NCBI GenBank assembly: GCA_030035585.1
Contig: CM057466.1
Coordinates: 56,427,233-56,491,232 of the forward strand
Direction: 5' to 3'
Source: Dugong dugon
Taxonomy: Eukaryota; Chordata; Mammalia; Sirenia; Dugongidae
DNA length: 64,000 nt
This document shows positions 40,781 to 54,275 of this stretch, piece by piece (position 1 is the stretch's first letter; the number at the start of each line of letters is the position of its first letter). The notes beneath the pieces are model-generated. The model searched no databases. It was not told the origin of the DNA and saw only the letters and a program-made list of their open reading frames with translations. Position numbers and translations under genes: made by a program.

Positions 40781-41974
40781 CCTTTTTGTGTTTGGCAAAA
40801 CTTGTGCTTTTCTGTATGTAAGGCTTTTAAATGGTTAGTGTCCTTTTGTGATATTTAATGTGAATTTTTATCATGTAAGTATTTTATAGTGTTGTTTAAA
40901 TATATTTTAGTAAATTTTATTCACAGTTTTCTATCTCTTTTCAAAACATTTACTCTAAACTTTTTTCCTCCCTCCCTATGAAAGTTGACTGCTTCACAAT
41001 TTAAAATGTAGATTAGTTAGAAACCATGCATTTTTGCAGATCTTCACAGATTATTTTGTAATTTTACCATTCATACAAGCTATATTTCAAATGGGCCACT
41101 TTGGTTCTAGTTTTTTCATCCATGGGCTTTGCCATTCGTTGATGATTGCAGTGAGAGTGGCATTTGAAGCGTCATCACTGTGTTGTAGGAGCTTTTGTTG
41201 CCACACCTTTGTGTGTTTGTTTTTAAGTTTGCTAGACAGTTTGAAGATCAGGTCTATAATTGTAAGGTATAGATGTCTTATTTCCTATAAGCTCATGTGG
41301 CATTTTAGCTTTATTAGAGAGAGATCAGTTACAGCACCACAGCACAGTGATTTCTTAATTGGTTGTCAGATATATCACAAGTAATTTGTTTTAGATATTA
41401 AAGTAGCAAATGTTTTTTGTGTTCAGAGTAAGTTTGAATCAGGTTTCCTTTATATTGACCCAAGCAGATTTACATTTTATTATACTTAAATTTTTCTTTT
41501 AATTTATTTTTATGTTATTTTTAGACAGTGTCATATATATTAAAAATCGAAAGGGAAAAGTAGTTCTACAGTGCTTGTTTATGAAAAACAACATCCCCTT
41601 TCTCTCCACGCCCATTTTCTCCCATCTCCACAGGCAACTATCTTTGGCTCTTTTCGCTGATTTTTTTTTTCATATTTGTCTCCACATTTTCCAATAACAT
41701 ACATCTATTGTTATTTCTGAATGTTTTAGGAGGTATCTTTTGATACCTCAGTGTAGAAGATGAGGATTCATCTTTCTTTCACTGCCTCCAGCCCACCCCT
41801 ACTACGCACACCCATACATTCTTCCTTAGCTTTTTAATACGGTTATGTTGTATTTTGTTTAGATTAGAATTAATTGTGCATGTTATTATGTAAATGACAT
41901 TCATATCTGAGCTATGGAATTTAGATTGTGTTTTTCTACACAACTTTTTGTTTTTCTTGGAGTTCATTATTGTC

Positions 41975-42130
41975 CTTTTTAAAAATTTGAGATATAATTT
42001 ACACACAGTGTGATACATGGATCATTTTTTGACAAATGCATATACTGACGTAATCTGTGTCTCTATCAATATGTAGAACATTTTCTTCATCCCAAAAAAT
42101 TCACTTGTGTTCTTTCCCAGTCAGTCCCCT
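41975..42130 (-). repeat. Old L1 3' fragment, antisense
   Basis: tttgagatataatttacaca, gatcattttttgacaaatgc and aacattttcttcatcccaaa are typical of the antisense 3'UTR of old L1s. Confidence 0.65.
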
Positions 42131-42189
42131 TGACAGAATTAAAGAAGTTTTTTTTTCTTTTGCTCTTATAATTTTTTTCCCAAACTCTT

Positions 42190-42775
42190 CTCTAAATCTC
42201 TCAGGATGTTCAGGACATCAGGTATGTATTCATTTCATCTTCTTGGAGACATTTCTATCAGTTCCTTCAGATGTGCTCCAGTCTGGATAGGTTGCCTTCT
42301 ATACTTGATGCCCATCATCCTGAGGAGTCCCTTCACCTTGCTACAGTGTTGGACTTCTTTGTTTTCTGTATCCACTGTTTCCACGTTTACTCTCTGTTTG
42401 GTGGTGCATAGACTTTAGTAGCTTCTAGATAAAGGATGCGGGAAATAGACCTTTTACCTTTATGTCTGAATTTTTTTTTTTTAACCTCACCATTAAATTT
42501 TGATGGGAATTGAATTCTAAGTTGGGAATCATTTTTCTTTAGAAGAGTCCATTGTCTTCTAATATCCAAAATTGCTGTTGAGAGGCCCTAAGCCATTCTG
42601 ATTCCTGATCCTACATGTGATCTTTTTTTTTCTCTGAAGCGTGAGGATCTCTATCTCTTTTTTTTTTGCCAGTATTCTCAACTTGTACAATACTGTGACT
42701 TGATCTGTTTTTATCCATTAATGTTTGGGCCTTTTTAATTTGGAAATCACGTCTTCCACATCTGGAAATTTTCTT
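42190..42775. repeat. Old dispersed repeat, family unresolved
   Basis: gtctggataggttgcc with its surroundings is related to 8866-9050, and tccattgtcttctaatatcc and aaatcacgtcttccacatct are phrases of a common old mammalian repeat. I cannot name it. Confidence 0.45.
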
Positions 42776-44532
42776 TAATTATTTTTGTGCTTTAGGTGAA
42801 AGTTTACAGAGCAAATTAGTTTCCTATTCAGTAATTTGTAACAGAGTTCTGTGACATTGGTCACAATCCCCGCAGTGTGTCAGTATTCTCCCATTTCCAC
42901 CCTGAGTTCCCTGTTTCAATTCATCCAATTTTACTGCCCATTCCTGCCTTCTTGTCTTTGCTTTTCGGTAAATGTTGCCCTTTTGGTCTCCTATAGTTGA
43001 TTGGTGTAAGAAGGGCTTTCCTCACAGGTGTTACTGTTTATTTTATAGGCCTGTCTGTTATGTGGCTGAAGGATGATCTCTGGGACTGGCTTCAGATCCA
43101 AGTTAGAAGGGTGACTAAGGGCCATAGTCTTGGGTTCCTCCAGTTTTTATCAGACTAATAAATCTGGTCTTTTTTTATGAATTTGCATTTTGTTCTATAT
43201 TTTTCTGCTGCTCTTTCCAGGACCCTCTATTGTGATCCCAGTCAGAGCAGTCAGTAGTGGTAGCTGGGCACCATCTAGTTCTTCTGGTCTCAGGCTAGTA
43301 GAGGCTGTGGTTCATATGGACCATTAGTCCTTTGGACTAATTGCTTCCTTCAGTCTTTGGTTTTCTTCACTGTCCTTTGCTCGAGATGAGAAAAAGCCAA
43401 TAGTTGTATCTTAGATGGCCGCTCGTAAACTTTTGAGACCCCAGATGCTACTCACCAAAGTAGGACGTAGAACATTGATTTTATGAGCTATGTTACGCCA
43501 GTTGACATAGATGTCCACTCAAGACTATGGTCCCCAGCCCTCGAGCCCAATTAGTCCCGTGAAGTGTTTGGTTATGTCTAAGCAATTTCCCTGACTGTGC
43601 TATCTGTGTGCTCCATTGTATGTATGATTGTACATGCAGCACATACAAATATGTATGTAGAAATATCTACAACCTAGTCTGTATATGCACGTGTGTACTC
43701 TGATATGCCCTCCCATACCTATTCAGCATACATGTCTGCCTACGTATCCACTCATAAATTATTGTTTGTTGTTACTATCATTGCATGGTTATATACGTTA
43801 TAGTATTTACCTTTGTTGCCTTTTATTCCTGCATACCTCTCAGTGTCTTCCTTTGCCTTGGCCATGTTGTGCTGACTTCCCCCATATTGTGTATTGTCTT
43901 TACCTTCACCAAGTTAAGGTATGTCTACTATCTAGTTGGTGTTTTTCCCTCCTTCCCCCCAATCCCTGGCAGCCATCAAAGAATGTTACTTTCTCTGTGA
44001 AATTTTTTTTTAACTTTTTATAATAGTGGTCTCATGTAATATTTGTCCTTTTGTAATTGACTTATTTCACTCAGCATAATGTCCTGCAGATTCATCCATG
44101 TTGTGAGATGTTCTCAGATTCATTATCATTCTTTATTGTTGTATAGTATTCCATTGTGTGTATGTACCTCAGTTTTTTAATCCATTTATCCGTTGATGGG
44201 CATGTAGGTTGTTTCCGTCTTTTTGCTATTGTGTATAATGCTTCCATGAACATGGGTGTGTATATGTCTATTCTTGTCACAGCTCTTATTTCTCTAGGGT
44301 ATATACTCAGGAGTGGGATTGCTAGATCATATGGTATTTCTATTTGTAGCTTTTTAAGGAAGCGCCATACCATTTTCCCTAGTGGTTGTACCATTTTACA
44401 TTCCCACTGCAGCGTATAAGAGTTCCAGTCTTCCCACAGCCTCGCCAGCATTTGTTGTTTTCTGATTTTTGGATCAGTGTCATTCTTGCTGGGGTAAGAT
44501 GGTATCTCATTGTAGTTTTGATTTGCATCTCT

Positions 44533-47428
44533 CACATGGTATACTATGCTGGGAATGACAAATTGAAGAGCAATGGCATTGCATTCATTGTCACAAAGAA
44601 CATTTCAAGATCTATCCTGAAGTACAACGCTGTCAGTGATAGGATAATATCCATACACCTACAAGGAAGACTAATTAATATGACTATTATTCACATTTAC
44701 GCACCAACCACTGAGGCCAAAGATGAAGAAATCGAAGATTTCTTGATCAAACACGCAGTTAAGATGCACTGATAAATACTGGTGATTGGAATGCAAAAGT
44801 TGGAAACGAAGAAGGAGTAGTAGTTGGAAAATGTGGCCTTAGTGATAGAAACGAAGCTGGGGATCGCAGGATAGAATTTTACAAGACCAGTGACTTCTTC
44901 ATGGCAAATTCCTTTGTTCACCAACGTAAACGGTGACCATACATGTGGACCTCTCCAGATGGAATACACAGGAATCAAATCGACTACATCTGTGGAAAGA
45001 GAGGTTGGAAAAGCTCAATATCATCAGTCAGAACAAGGCCAAGGGCTGACTATGGAAACAGACCATCAGTTGATCATATGCGAGTTCAAGTTGAAGCTGA
45101 AGAAAATTAGAACACGTCCACAAGAGCTAAAGTACTAGCAGAGCCTGGTGGCGCAGTGGTTAAGAGCTACAGCGAGCTATGGTTGCTAACTTTGGCAGTT
45201 CAAATCTGCTAGCTACTCCTTGGAAACCGTATTTTGGAGCCCTGGTGGCGCAGTGGTTAAGAGCTTGGCTGCTAACTAAAAGGTTGGAAGTTTGAATCCA
45301 CCAGCTCCTCCTTGGAAACCCTATGGGGTAGTTCTACTCTGTCCTACAGGGTCACTATGAGTATGAATTGACTCGATAGCAGTGGATTTGGTTTGGAACG
45401 TTCCACCTGAATTTAGAGACCATTTCAAGAATAGATTTGATCGTTAAACACTAATGACCAAAGATCAGATGAGTTGTGGAGTGACATCAAGGATATCATA
45501 CATGAAGAAAGCAAAAGGTCATTAAAAAGGAAAGAAAGAAAAGACCAAAATGGATGTCAGAAGACACTCTGAAACTTGCCCTTAAGTGTAGAGTAGCTAA
45601 AACAAAAAGAAATGATGAAGTAAAAGAGCTGAACAGAAGATTTCAAAGAGTGGCTCGAGAAGACACAGTATAATGCAATGTGCAAAGACCGAGAGTTAGA
45701 AAACCCAAAGGGAAGAACAGACTCAGCATTTCTCGAGCTGAAAGAACTAAAGAGAAAATTCAAGCCTTGAGTTGCAATATTGAAAGATTCTATGGGGAAA
45801 ATATTAAACAACGCAGGAATCATCAATGGAAGATGAAAGGAATACACAGAGTTACTTTACCAAAAAGAATTTTTGATATGTTCATCCATTTCAGGAGATA
45901 GCATATGATCAAGAAACAACCATATTGAAGGAAGAAGTTCAAGCTTTCTGAAGGCATTGACGAAAAACAAGGCTTCAGGAATTGACAGAATACCAATTGA
46001 GATGTTTCAACAAATGATGTAATGCTGGAAGTGCTCACTCACCTATGCCAAGAAATTTGGAAGACAGCTACTTGGCCAACTGACTGGAAGCGATCCATAC
46101 TCATGCCCATTTCAAAGAAATGTGATCCAACTGAATGTGGAAATTATCATACAGCATCTTTAATATCATACGCACATAAAATTTTGCTAAAGATCATTCA
46201 AAAGTTATTGTAGCAGTACATTGACAGGGAACTGCCAGAAATTCAAGCTGGGTTCAGAAGAATACGTGGAATGAGGGATATCATTGCTGATGTCAGGTAG
46301 ATCTTGGCTGAAATAGAGAATACCAGAGAGATGTTTACCTGTGTTTTATTGACTATGCAGAGGCATTCGACTGTGTGGATCATAACAAATTATGGATAAC
46401 ATTACAAAGAATGGGAATTCCAGAACACTTAATTGTGCTCATGTGGAACCTGTTCATAGACCAAGAGGCAGTTCAAACAGAAGAAAGGGATACTGTGTGG
46501 TTTAAAGTCAAGAAAGGTATGTGTCAGGGTTGTATCCTTTCTTTCACCATGCTTATTCAGTCTGTATGCTGAGTAGATAATCTGAGAAGCTGGACTGTAT
46601 GAAGAAGATTGTGATACCAGGATTGGAGGAAGACTCATTAACAACCTGTAATATGCAGATGGCACAGTCGTGCTTGCTGGAAGTGAAGAGGACTTGAAAC
46701 ATTTGTTGATGAGGATCAAAGACTATAGCCTTCAGTATGGATTACACCTTAACATAAAGAAAACAAAAATCCTCACAACTGAACCAATAAGCAACATCAT
46801 GATAAATAGAGAAAAGATGGAAGTTGTAAAGGCTTTCATTTTTCTTGGATCCACAGTCAACACCCATGGAAGCAGCAGTCAGGAAACAAACGATCCATTG
46901 CATTGGGGAAATCTGCAAAAGACCTCTTTAAAGTGTTAAAAAGCAAAGATGTCACCTTGAGGGCTAAGGTGGGCCTAACCAATCCATGGTGTTTTCAGTT
47001 GCTTCATATGCATGTGAAAGCCGGACAATGAATAAAGAAGACTGAAGAAGAATTGATGCCTTTGAATTATGATGTTGGTGAAGAATATTGAATGGACTGC
47101 CAGAAGTACGAACAAATGTGTCTTGGAAGAAGTACAGCCAGAAAGCTCCTTAGAAGCAAGGATGGCCAGACTTATCTCACATACTTTGGACATGTTTTCA
47201 GGAGAGACCAGTACTGGAAGAAGGACATCATGCTTGGTAAAGTAGAGGTTAAGCAAAAAAGAGGGAGACCCTCAATGAGATGGATTGACAGTGACTACAA
47301 CAGCAGGCTCAAGCATAACATCAATTGTGAGGATGGAGTAGGATCGGGAGGTGTTTTCATTCTGTTGTACATAGGATCGCTGTGAGTTGGAACCCACTTG
47401 ACGGCACCTAACAACAGCAGCAACAACA
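44533..47428 (+). mobile_element. RTE/BovB-type LINE, sense, inserted in L1
   Basis: Starts near acatggtatactatgctggg with the endonuclease part ([20 protein letters not shown] at 44680-44740), carries two AfroSINEs at 45139-45398, then the reverse transcriptase (46022-46213 LCQEIWKTATWPTDWKRS; 46375-46560; 46670-46939) and ends ggcacctaacaacagcagca. Stops and shifts abound; the active-site Tyr-Ala-Asp-Asp reads Tyr-Ala-Asp-Gly (46652-46663) with a stop just before it. Dead copy. Confidence 0.92.
45139..45398 (+). mobile_element. Two sense AfroSINEs inside RTE
   Basis: 45139-45230 holds only a head (agagcctggtggcgcagtgg) and the start of the body. 45232-45398 is a full short-variant copy (ggagccctggtggcgcagtg, gggtagttctactctgtcct, gactcgatagcagtggattt). 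RTE sequence resumes with cgttccacctgaatttagag. Confidence 0.92.
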
Positions 47429-47812
47429 ATGGCTAATGATAGCGAGCATCTCTTCGTGTGTGTGTTAGCCCATGAATATCTTCTTCGATGAAGTGTCTTT
47501 TCTTATCTTTTGCCCATTTTTTAATTGGATTGTTTGTCTTTTTGTTGTTGAGGTGTTGAAGTTTTCTATAAACTTTAAGATTAGACCCTTGTTGGATATG
47601 TCATAGCCAGAAATTTTTTCTCAGTCTATAGGTTCTCCTTTTACTCATTTGGAGAAGTATTTTGGTGAGCATAAGTGTTTAATTTTTAGGAGGTCCTTGT
47701 TATCTAGTTTATCTTCTGCTATTTGTGCATTTTTAGTTACATTTGGTATTGTTTTTATGCTGTCTATTAGGGCCCCTGGCATTGTCCCTATTTTTTCCTC
47801 TATGATCTTTAC

Positions 47813-48963
47813 AGGACTTGTTGGCTGACTTTGCGTTATGGTGACTGGGTATGTGGAGCTGCTGGGGGTCTCCAGATGCCATCATGTAAGGGTCTGTTCT
47901 CTATGACTGTTTAGTTGTTCAGGGGAAGAAATCTCCTTGTGCCTATCCAGGGACTAGATGCATGGCAGGTAACATTCTGTCCTTGAGTTTGAGGAGTGGG
48001 CCTGAAGTGATCCCCTTTCATGTGTCCCCTGATGTGCTTTGGGACTGGAGTGTGTAGACTTTGGGCTTGTCTGTTTTCCCTGTACTCTTTAAGCTTTGAG
48101 TTCTTCTTGCATGTTAAGTCAATTAATGCTTCTGTGCTTTCTTTCTTTCAAAAATGTGTTGCTTTTTCTTGTTTTCTGATATTACCTCTCCCGTCTTGTT
48201 TGTCTTTATGGCTTTTTGCCTTTTAAATTATTTTACTATCATTTTAGTGTGGTCTCAGGAGGTATAGGATATACACCTGTGGTCAAGCTGCCATCTTTAA
48301 TCATCTGTTAATGGTTTTATGGGTGGGAGTGAAAGGGGTGGAATTAAGGAATTACATTAAGCCCTACCATATTCATGGGTAAACCATGCATGTGCGCAGC
48401 ATCTGAAGTGAAGGAAAGGTTGGAAATTACTCCTTTATAATTAATAGTTGTATATAACCTCCCTGCTAACTTATTTATGTATCCTTCATGGTAGTCTCCA
48501 GTAGCTGGTATTCAGTATATTCATTGAATTGAATTTATTTATACTGTAGTGGCCAGTATCTTTCCAAAAGTTTTCCATTCACTCCAGTGTTTTGTTCATT
48601 GAAGTAATGGACTTTGAGATTTAATAATAAAAAATAGAATTAAATATACAAAACTAACTTAATTTCCTGCCCTCCTTTCTTCCCTCCTTCCATCTCTCCC
48701 ACCCTTCTTTCAACTTTGCAGATGGCCTAAACAATTCTTTAATAGCTCTTTGAACAATGGAACATTAATCTCTTTTAAAAAACCTGCCTCTCTTCTCTAA
48801 ATTAGAGAAAATAATTTCCAGTGATTTGTACTAGGATGTATAGAATACCAACCTAAATTATTCTCACAGAATCATACAGTGTGCTGGACTTAAATTTACA
48901 CTATATATATATATTGGCTCTTTCTGATTTGTGACATGATCATGTTGTCTTTTTTTTATTTAG
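47813..48963 (+). other. Intron before window exon 7
   Basis: 47813-48310 looks like old diverged repeat (gagctgctgggggtctccag) that I cannot name. 48311-48963 is AT-rich intron with a pyrimidine patch at 48665-48715 and a (TA)n stretch near 48900. It ends in the acceptor tttttttatttag. Confidence 0.5.
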
Positions 48964-49907
<944 letters not shown>

Positions 49908-50106
49908 AACCTATTGCCGTCCAGTAGATTCCTACTCATAGTGACCCTATAGGACAGACTGGAACTGCCTTATAGGGTTCCCAAGGCTGTAAATCTGTGC
50001 AGAAGCAGACTGCCACATCTTTCTCCCTCGGAGTGGCTGGTGGGTTTGAGCCACCAACCTTTTGGTTAGCAGATGAGTGCTTAACCACTGCGCTACCAGG
50101 GCTCCT
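49908..50106 (-). mobile_element. AfroSINE, long variant, antisense
   Basis: cctattgccgtccagtagat, ggaactgccttatagggttc, agaagcagactgccacatct and ccactgcgctaccagggctc. Flanked by ttgcttttttctcta (left) and ccttcttttttctctag (right), a likely target-site duplication of about 11 bases. Confidence 0.93.
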
Positions 50107-50567
50107 TCTTTTTTCTCTAGTTGTATGTAGGTTGAGTTGTTGGACAGGTATTAAAGAGTCTATGGTGTTTTGGGTAAATGAGTCATCTTTGATGTTGGAA
50201 TTTTCTGTTGCCTAGAAAAAAGTTGCATTTTAAAGTAGTATATTAGACATCTATAAGCTATATGATAGTTTTATTACTGTGATGTCTTTATGAATGAGAT
50301 TATATAATGTGAATTTGATTTAACTTTTGCAGTAATAATTTTTATGTTGCCTACTTGGTTGTAAATTTAAGAAGCAATTGTGTGTTATAAGTTTTTTTTG
50401 GTAAAGAAAGATTTAAGTTAATTTTAGTATTTTGTTAATGAAAGGCAATTAGTTAATTCAGTTATTGTTTTAGTGTGATCTGGGGGAATGTAGTGAAATT
50501 CCCTGAGTTGGATATCCCATCTTTTATCTAATGAATCCCAAAGTTACCATAACAGCAACAGCTACAA

Positions 50568-50569
<2 letters not shown>

Positions 50570-50600
<31 letters not shown>
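50570..50600 (+). repeat. (CA)n microsatellite
   Basis: About 15 CA units, followed by imperfect tacacac units. The rest of 50107-51240 is AT-rich intron in which nothing else was recognised. Confidence 0.95.
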
Positions 50601-50603
<3 letters not shown>

Positions 50604-51243
50604 CACACAATACACACAACAAAAAACAAAGCCCTTCAGATTATAGCTATTAAGGTAGAAGACTTAAAAACCAAATTTCTTTGATTCAGAATTTAATCAC
50701 TAAACCTGGCAAAATGGGGCTATCCATACATTTGTGTGTCTAGAGATAGACTTAACTATAACAGAAAAAATTTCCAGATTGTAGATTAGGAAGATCTTCC
50801 TAACTCTAAGGCTCTGAAATATTAAAATGTGTTACTAGAGAGGTTAGTGAATACATGCACATACACACACTCCTACTCCCACACTATAATGCTGCTCAGA
50901 GGCCCAAGAGTCGAATCTTAACTTGTGTTTTTTTGCCAGTTCCTCTGTGCTCAAGATTGACAGGTAACCAAAACTCCTAACCTGGTTCTACTGGAAATGA
51001 TATTAGTGAGGTAGAAGTACTCCTGAGTTGTGTTTTCCTGCCTTTTCAAGAATGAGTGTCAAACTGTTGTGGTTTTACCTTTAATATTTGTTTGAGAAAA
51101 TATGCAAAGACCTAAACTACTTTGAATTCAGTAACTGCTTTGAATAAAGTATGTTTGTTTGTTTTAAATGCATTTAATTTTAACCATAGTTATCGGTGTT
51201 ATCTTTGAAAAGTAGTTCAAATAATCCTGGCTATTGTGTGGAG

Positions 51244-51625
51244 GGAGCCCTGGTGGCGGAGTGGTTAAGAGCTCGACTGCTAACCAAAAGGTCAGCATTT
51301 CAAATCCACCAGCCACTCCTTGGAAACCCTGTGGGCAGTTCTACTCTGTCCTATAGGGTCACTGTGAGTTGGAATCAATTTGATGGCAGTGGGTTTGGTT
51401 TTTGGTTTTATTGAGTGGATAAAGAAACCCTGGTGGCATAGTGGTTAAGTGCTTAGCTGCTGACTGAAAGGTCAGCAGTTCAAACCCACCAACAACTGCA
51501 CGGGAGAAAGATGTAGCAGTCTGCTTGCATAAAGATTACAGCTTTAAAAACCCTACGGAACAGTTCTACTCTATCCTTTAGGGTTGCTATGAGTAGGAAT
51601 TGACTCAATGATAACAGGTTTATTT
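51244..51625 (+). mobile_element. Two sense AfroSINEs in series
   Basis: 51244-51405 is a short-variant copy (gagccctggtggcggagtgg ... tgggtttggtttttggtttt). 51424-51625 is a long-variant copy (gaaaccctggtggcatagtg ... agaaagatgtagcagtctgc ... gataacaggtttatttggtt). The second is bounded by ttattgagtggat and ttattatgtggat, a plausible target-site duplication. Confidence 0.93.
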
Positions 51626-51779
51626 GGTTTTATTATGTGGATTTTTCAAACCCCTTGCAAAAACTGGAGATCCCATCAGGGTCTGGGACCATAGGCTGGG
51701 AACCATTTCCCTAGAGAAAATCTTAGAGCGTGCCTACTTCTCCGTGTCAAAATTTGGGACGTAGTATTAGAATAAAGAC

Positions 51780-51990
51780 CAAACCCAAAACCAAACCTAC
51801 TGCCGTCGAGTCATTTCCAACTCATAGTGACCTTACAGAATAGAGAACTGCCTCGTAGGGTTTCCAAGGCTGTAAATCTTTACAGAAGCAGACTGCTACA
51901 TCTTTATCTTATGGAGCAGTTGGAGGAGGGTTTGAACAGCTGACCTTTTGGCTGGCTGCCGAGTACTTTATTCGCTGCACCACCATGGCT
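51780..51990 (-). mobile_element. AfroSINE, long variant, antisense
   Basis: aaaccaaacctactgccgtc, ttccaaggctgtaaatcttt, agaagcagactgctacatct and gctgcaccaccatggct. Flanked on both sides by aataaagac, a target-site duplication. Confidence 0.94.
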
Positions 51991-52317
51991 TAAAATAAAG
52001 ACAATATCCTATAATACCCTTCTGCATTTGCATCTGGCAAGGTAATGAAAGTTCTTTTTGGTATCAACTATGTATATTCTCTCTGATTTATGATGCAGTA
52101 CAGGCATTTTTTTAAAAAGAAGTTTCTTACCGAATTAAAAACATTTAAAAATTTAAGCAGGTGAGTCTTTTCTACCCTCTCATCTTTTCAGAAACATGCC
52201 TGTTACAGAAGGTGAGGCAAACCTGTTGGATTCCTCTGAGATAGTTTTAGAATCCTGGATGTATAGAATTATTTTGGGGCTTGTTGTGTTTTTATATTTT
52301 AAGGTGTTACTTGGAGC

Positions 52318-52440
52318 CCTGGTGGGCTCCAGTTTGAGTCCACCAGCTGCTCCTTGGAAACCGTATGGGGCGGTTCTACTCTGTTCTGTAGGGTCGCTGT
52401 TGAGTCAGAATTGACTCAACCGCAATGGGTTTGGTTTGGT
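52318..52440 (+). mobile_element. AfroSINE, sense, internally deleted
   Basis: ggagccctggtggg is followed directly by ctccagtttgagtccaccag, so most of the tRNA-like head between the two boxes is missing. The body (ggggcggttctactctgttc) and tail (caatgggtttggtttggttt) are intact. Flanked by ttaaggtgttacttg and ttaaggtgttatttaa, a target-site duplication. Confidence 0.93.
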
Positions 52441-52654
52441 TTTGGTTTAAGGTGTTATTTAATAATTTTTTCTGTTCTTGAGTATACAGAAAAGTATATG
52501 CTTACCACCTAGAGATAACCAATGTTAACAGGTTGATTTATTTCCCTCCTTTAATCCTATTCGAGATTACACTGTTTGGCATCCTTTTATTTTTTAACCA
52601 CTCAAGTAATGTCAGAGTATATTTTCAGTCATTAAAAAGTCTGTAAATTTTTTT

Positions 52655-52885
52655 TTTAGTGTTGTGCTTTAAGTGAAAGTTTACAATTCAAGTAGTCTCT
52701 CATACAAAAATTTATACGTACATTGTTAAGTGACCCTAATTGCTCTCCCTATACTGTGACAGCACACTCCTCCTTTCTACACCTGATTTCCTGTGTCCAT
52801 TCAATCAGCTCCTGACCCTCTCTGCCTTCTCATCTCACCTCTGGACAGGAGCCGCCCATTTAGTTTGTAAATTTTTTTTAAATGG
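52655..52885 (-). mobile_element. L1 3' end, antisense, with target-site duplication
   Basis: gtgttgtgctttaagtgaaa and gtttacaattcaagtagtct are the antisense L1 3' end, as at 18680 and 42790; the rest is 3'UTR. Flanked by agtctgtaaatttttttt and agtttgtaaatttttttt. A short 5'-truncated insertion. Confidence 0.85.
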
Positions 52886-53224
52886 CAAAAAATATTTATA
52901 TAGGTGTGTTATAATTTATTTAACCCTTTTCCTGATGTTGGCTTCCTGTCATGGCTAATAAATCATGTGTAATGAAGGAGTGAACCACTTGTTACAGTTA
53001 TTGGTCTAATATATGTATGGTATAATATATTGATCTAGGTTCATCATGTATGTCTGGAGTTCATCACTGTTCACATCAGTTTCTAGTTATTTTGTGAGCT
53101 CCATTCTATGTTTTGTTTTCTTAAGTTAGTCTGATTCTTGGTATATATCTTCAAGCTTTTAGAAACTTAAATTGTTTTTCTTTCTAAAGTATTCACTAAT
53201 TCAGGTTTAAATGCTAATATTTAG

Positions 53225-53470
<246 letters not shown>

Positions 53471-53811
53471 TAAGGGGAAACTGTAAGTTCTATGGTAAGG
53501 ATTCCTTTGTTATCAATTTTTTTTTGTACGATCAGCGATAGAAAATGGTATCAGATATATAGAATGTAATAAAATCAGCAGATATTCCTTCTTAGAAAAG
53601 CCTTTGATTAGAAAGTGTCAGTAGATCAGGTTTAGACTGAGGGTGAGAGGGGATGCTTCCTTGCAACAATATCAGCTTATGAATTGATTAAACATTTTTT
53701 AAAATCATAATAGTGAATGTTAGGAACTTAAAAAAGTGTAATGGGCTGCACTTCATAATAGTTACTTCATAACAATCTAAATTCTTTTAAGTATGGCTTA
53801 ATTTATCTTGA

Positions 53812-54020
53812 GGTCCCTGGGTGTAGTGCACATTGTTTGTGTTTGATTACTAACCTAAAGGTTGACAGTTCAAGCCCACCCAGTGGCACTGTGGAAGAAA
53901 GCCTTGGTGATTCACTTCATAAAGATTACAGCCAAAAAAACTCTATGGGCAGTTCAACTCAGCAACACATGGGGTCGCCATGAGTTAGAATCTACTCGAT
54001 GGCAATGGGTTTGGTTTAAT
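53812..54020 (+). mobile_element. AfroSINE, long variant, sense
   Basis: gaggtccctgggtgtagtgc, aggttgacagttcaagccca, agaaagccttggtgattcac and ggggtcgccatgagttagaa, ending gatggcaatgggtttggttt. Flanked on both sides by ttaatttatctt. Confidence 0.94.
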
Positions 54021-54103
54021 TTATCTTAGAGTCTTGGTCTAGTCATTAGTCTTCAAAGATTTTTCTGTTTTGGAAAATATATAGGGTCTTAGGTTGTTTA
54101 ACA

Positions 54104-54275
54104 ATGTTGTTGTTGTTGTTAGGTGCCATTAAGTTGATTCTGACTTGTGGTGACCTCATGTGACAGAGTAGAACTGCCCTGTAGGGTTCTCTTGGCTGTA
54201 ATCTTTACAGAAGCACATCGCCAGGTCTTTCTCCCATAGAGAAAGACTCTTTGCACCACCAGGGCTCCCCTGTTT
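54104..54275 (-). mobile_element. SINE with RTE-like 3' end, antisense
   Basis: Left part gttgttgttgttaggtgcca is the antisense RTE 3' end, as at 26838 and 47400, while the middle and right are AfroSINE-like (gtagaactgccctgtagggt, accaccagggctcc). Either a distinct SINE subfamily using the RTE tail or a chimera. Confidence 0.8.

Larger units (their letters stand above)
42776..47812 (-). mobile_element. Antisense L1, 5'-truncated, split by RTE
   Basis: 3' end at 42785 (gtgctttaggtgaaagttta), 3'UTR to about 44090, then the ORF2 C-terminus at 44092-44535 ([21 protein letters not shown], ending in the VEYYTTIKN-like motif). The L1 stops at atttgcatctct and resumes at 47430 with atggctaatgatagcgagca, continuing to about 47812, equivalent to 1270 of the first L1. 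The 5' part is missing. Confidence 0.92.

Noticed and set aside
44386..44772. Single 128-codon frame as one protein
   Set aside because: Its first part is antisense L1 and its second part is RTE endonuclease; it crosses an insertion junction.
45232..45300. tRNA-like A and B boxes
   Set aside because: They belong to AfroSINE heads, repeated many times here; no cloverleaf of a real tRNA gene could be drawn with confidence.
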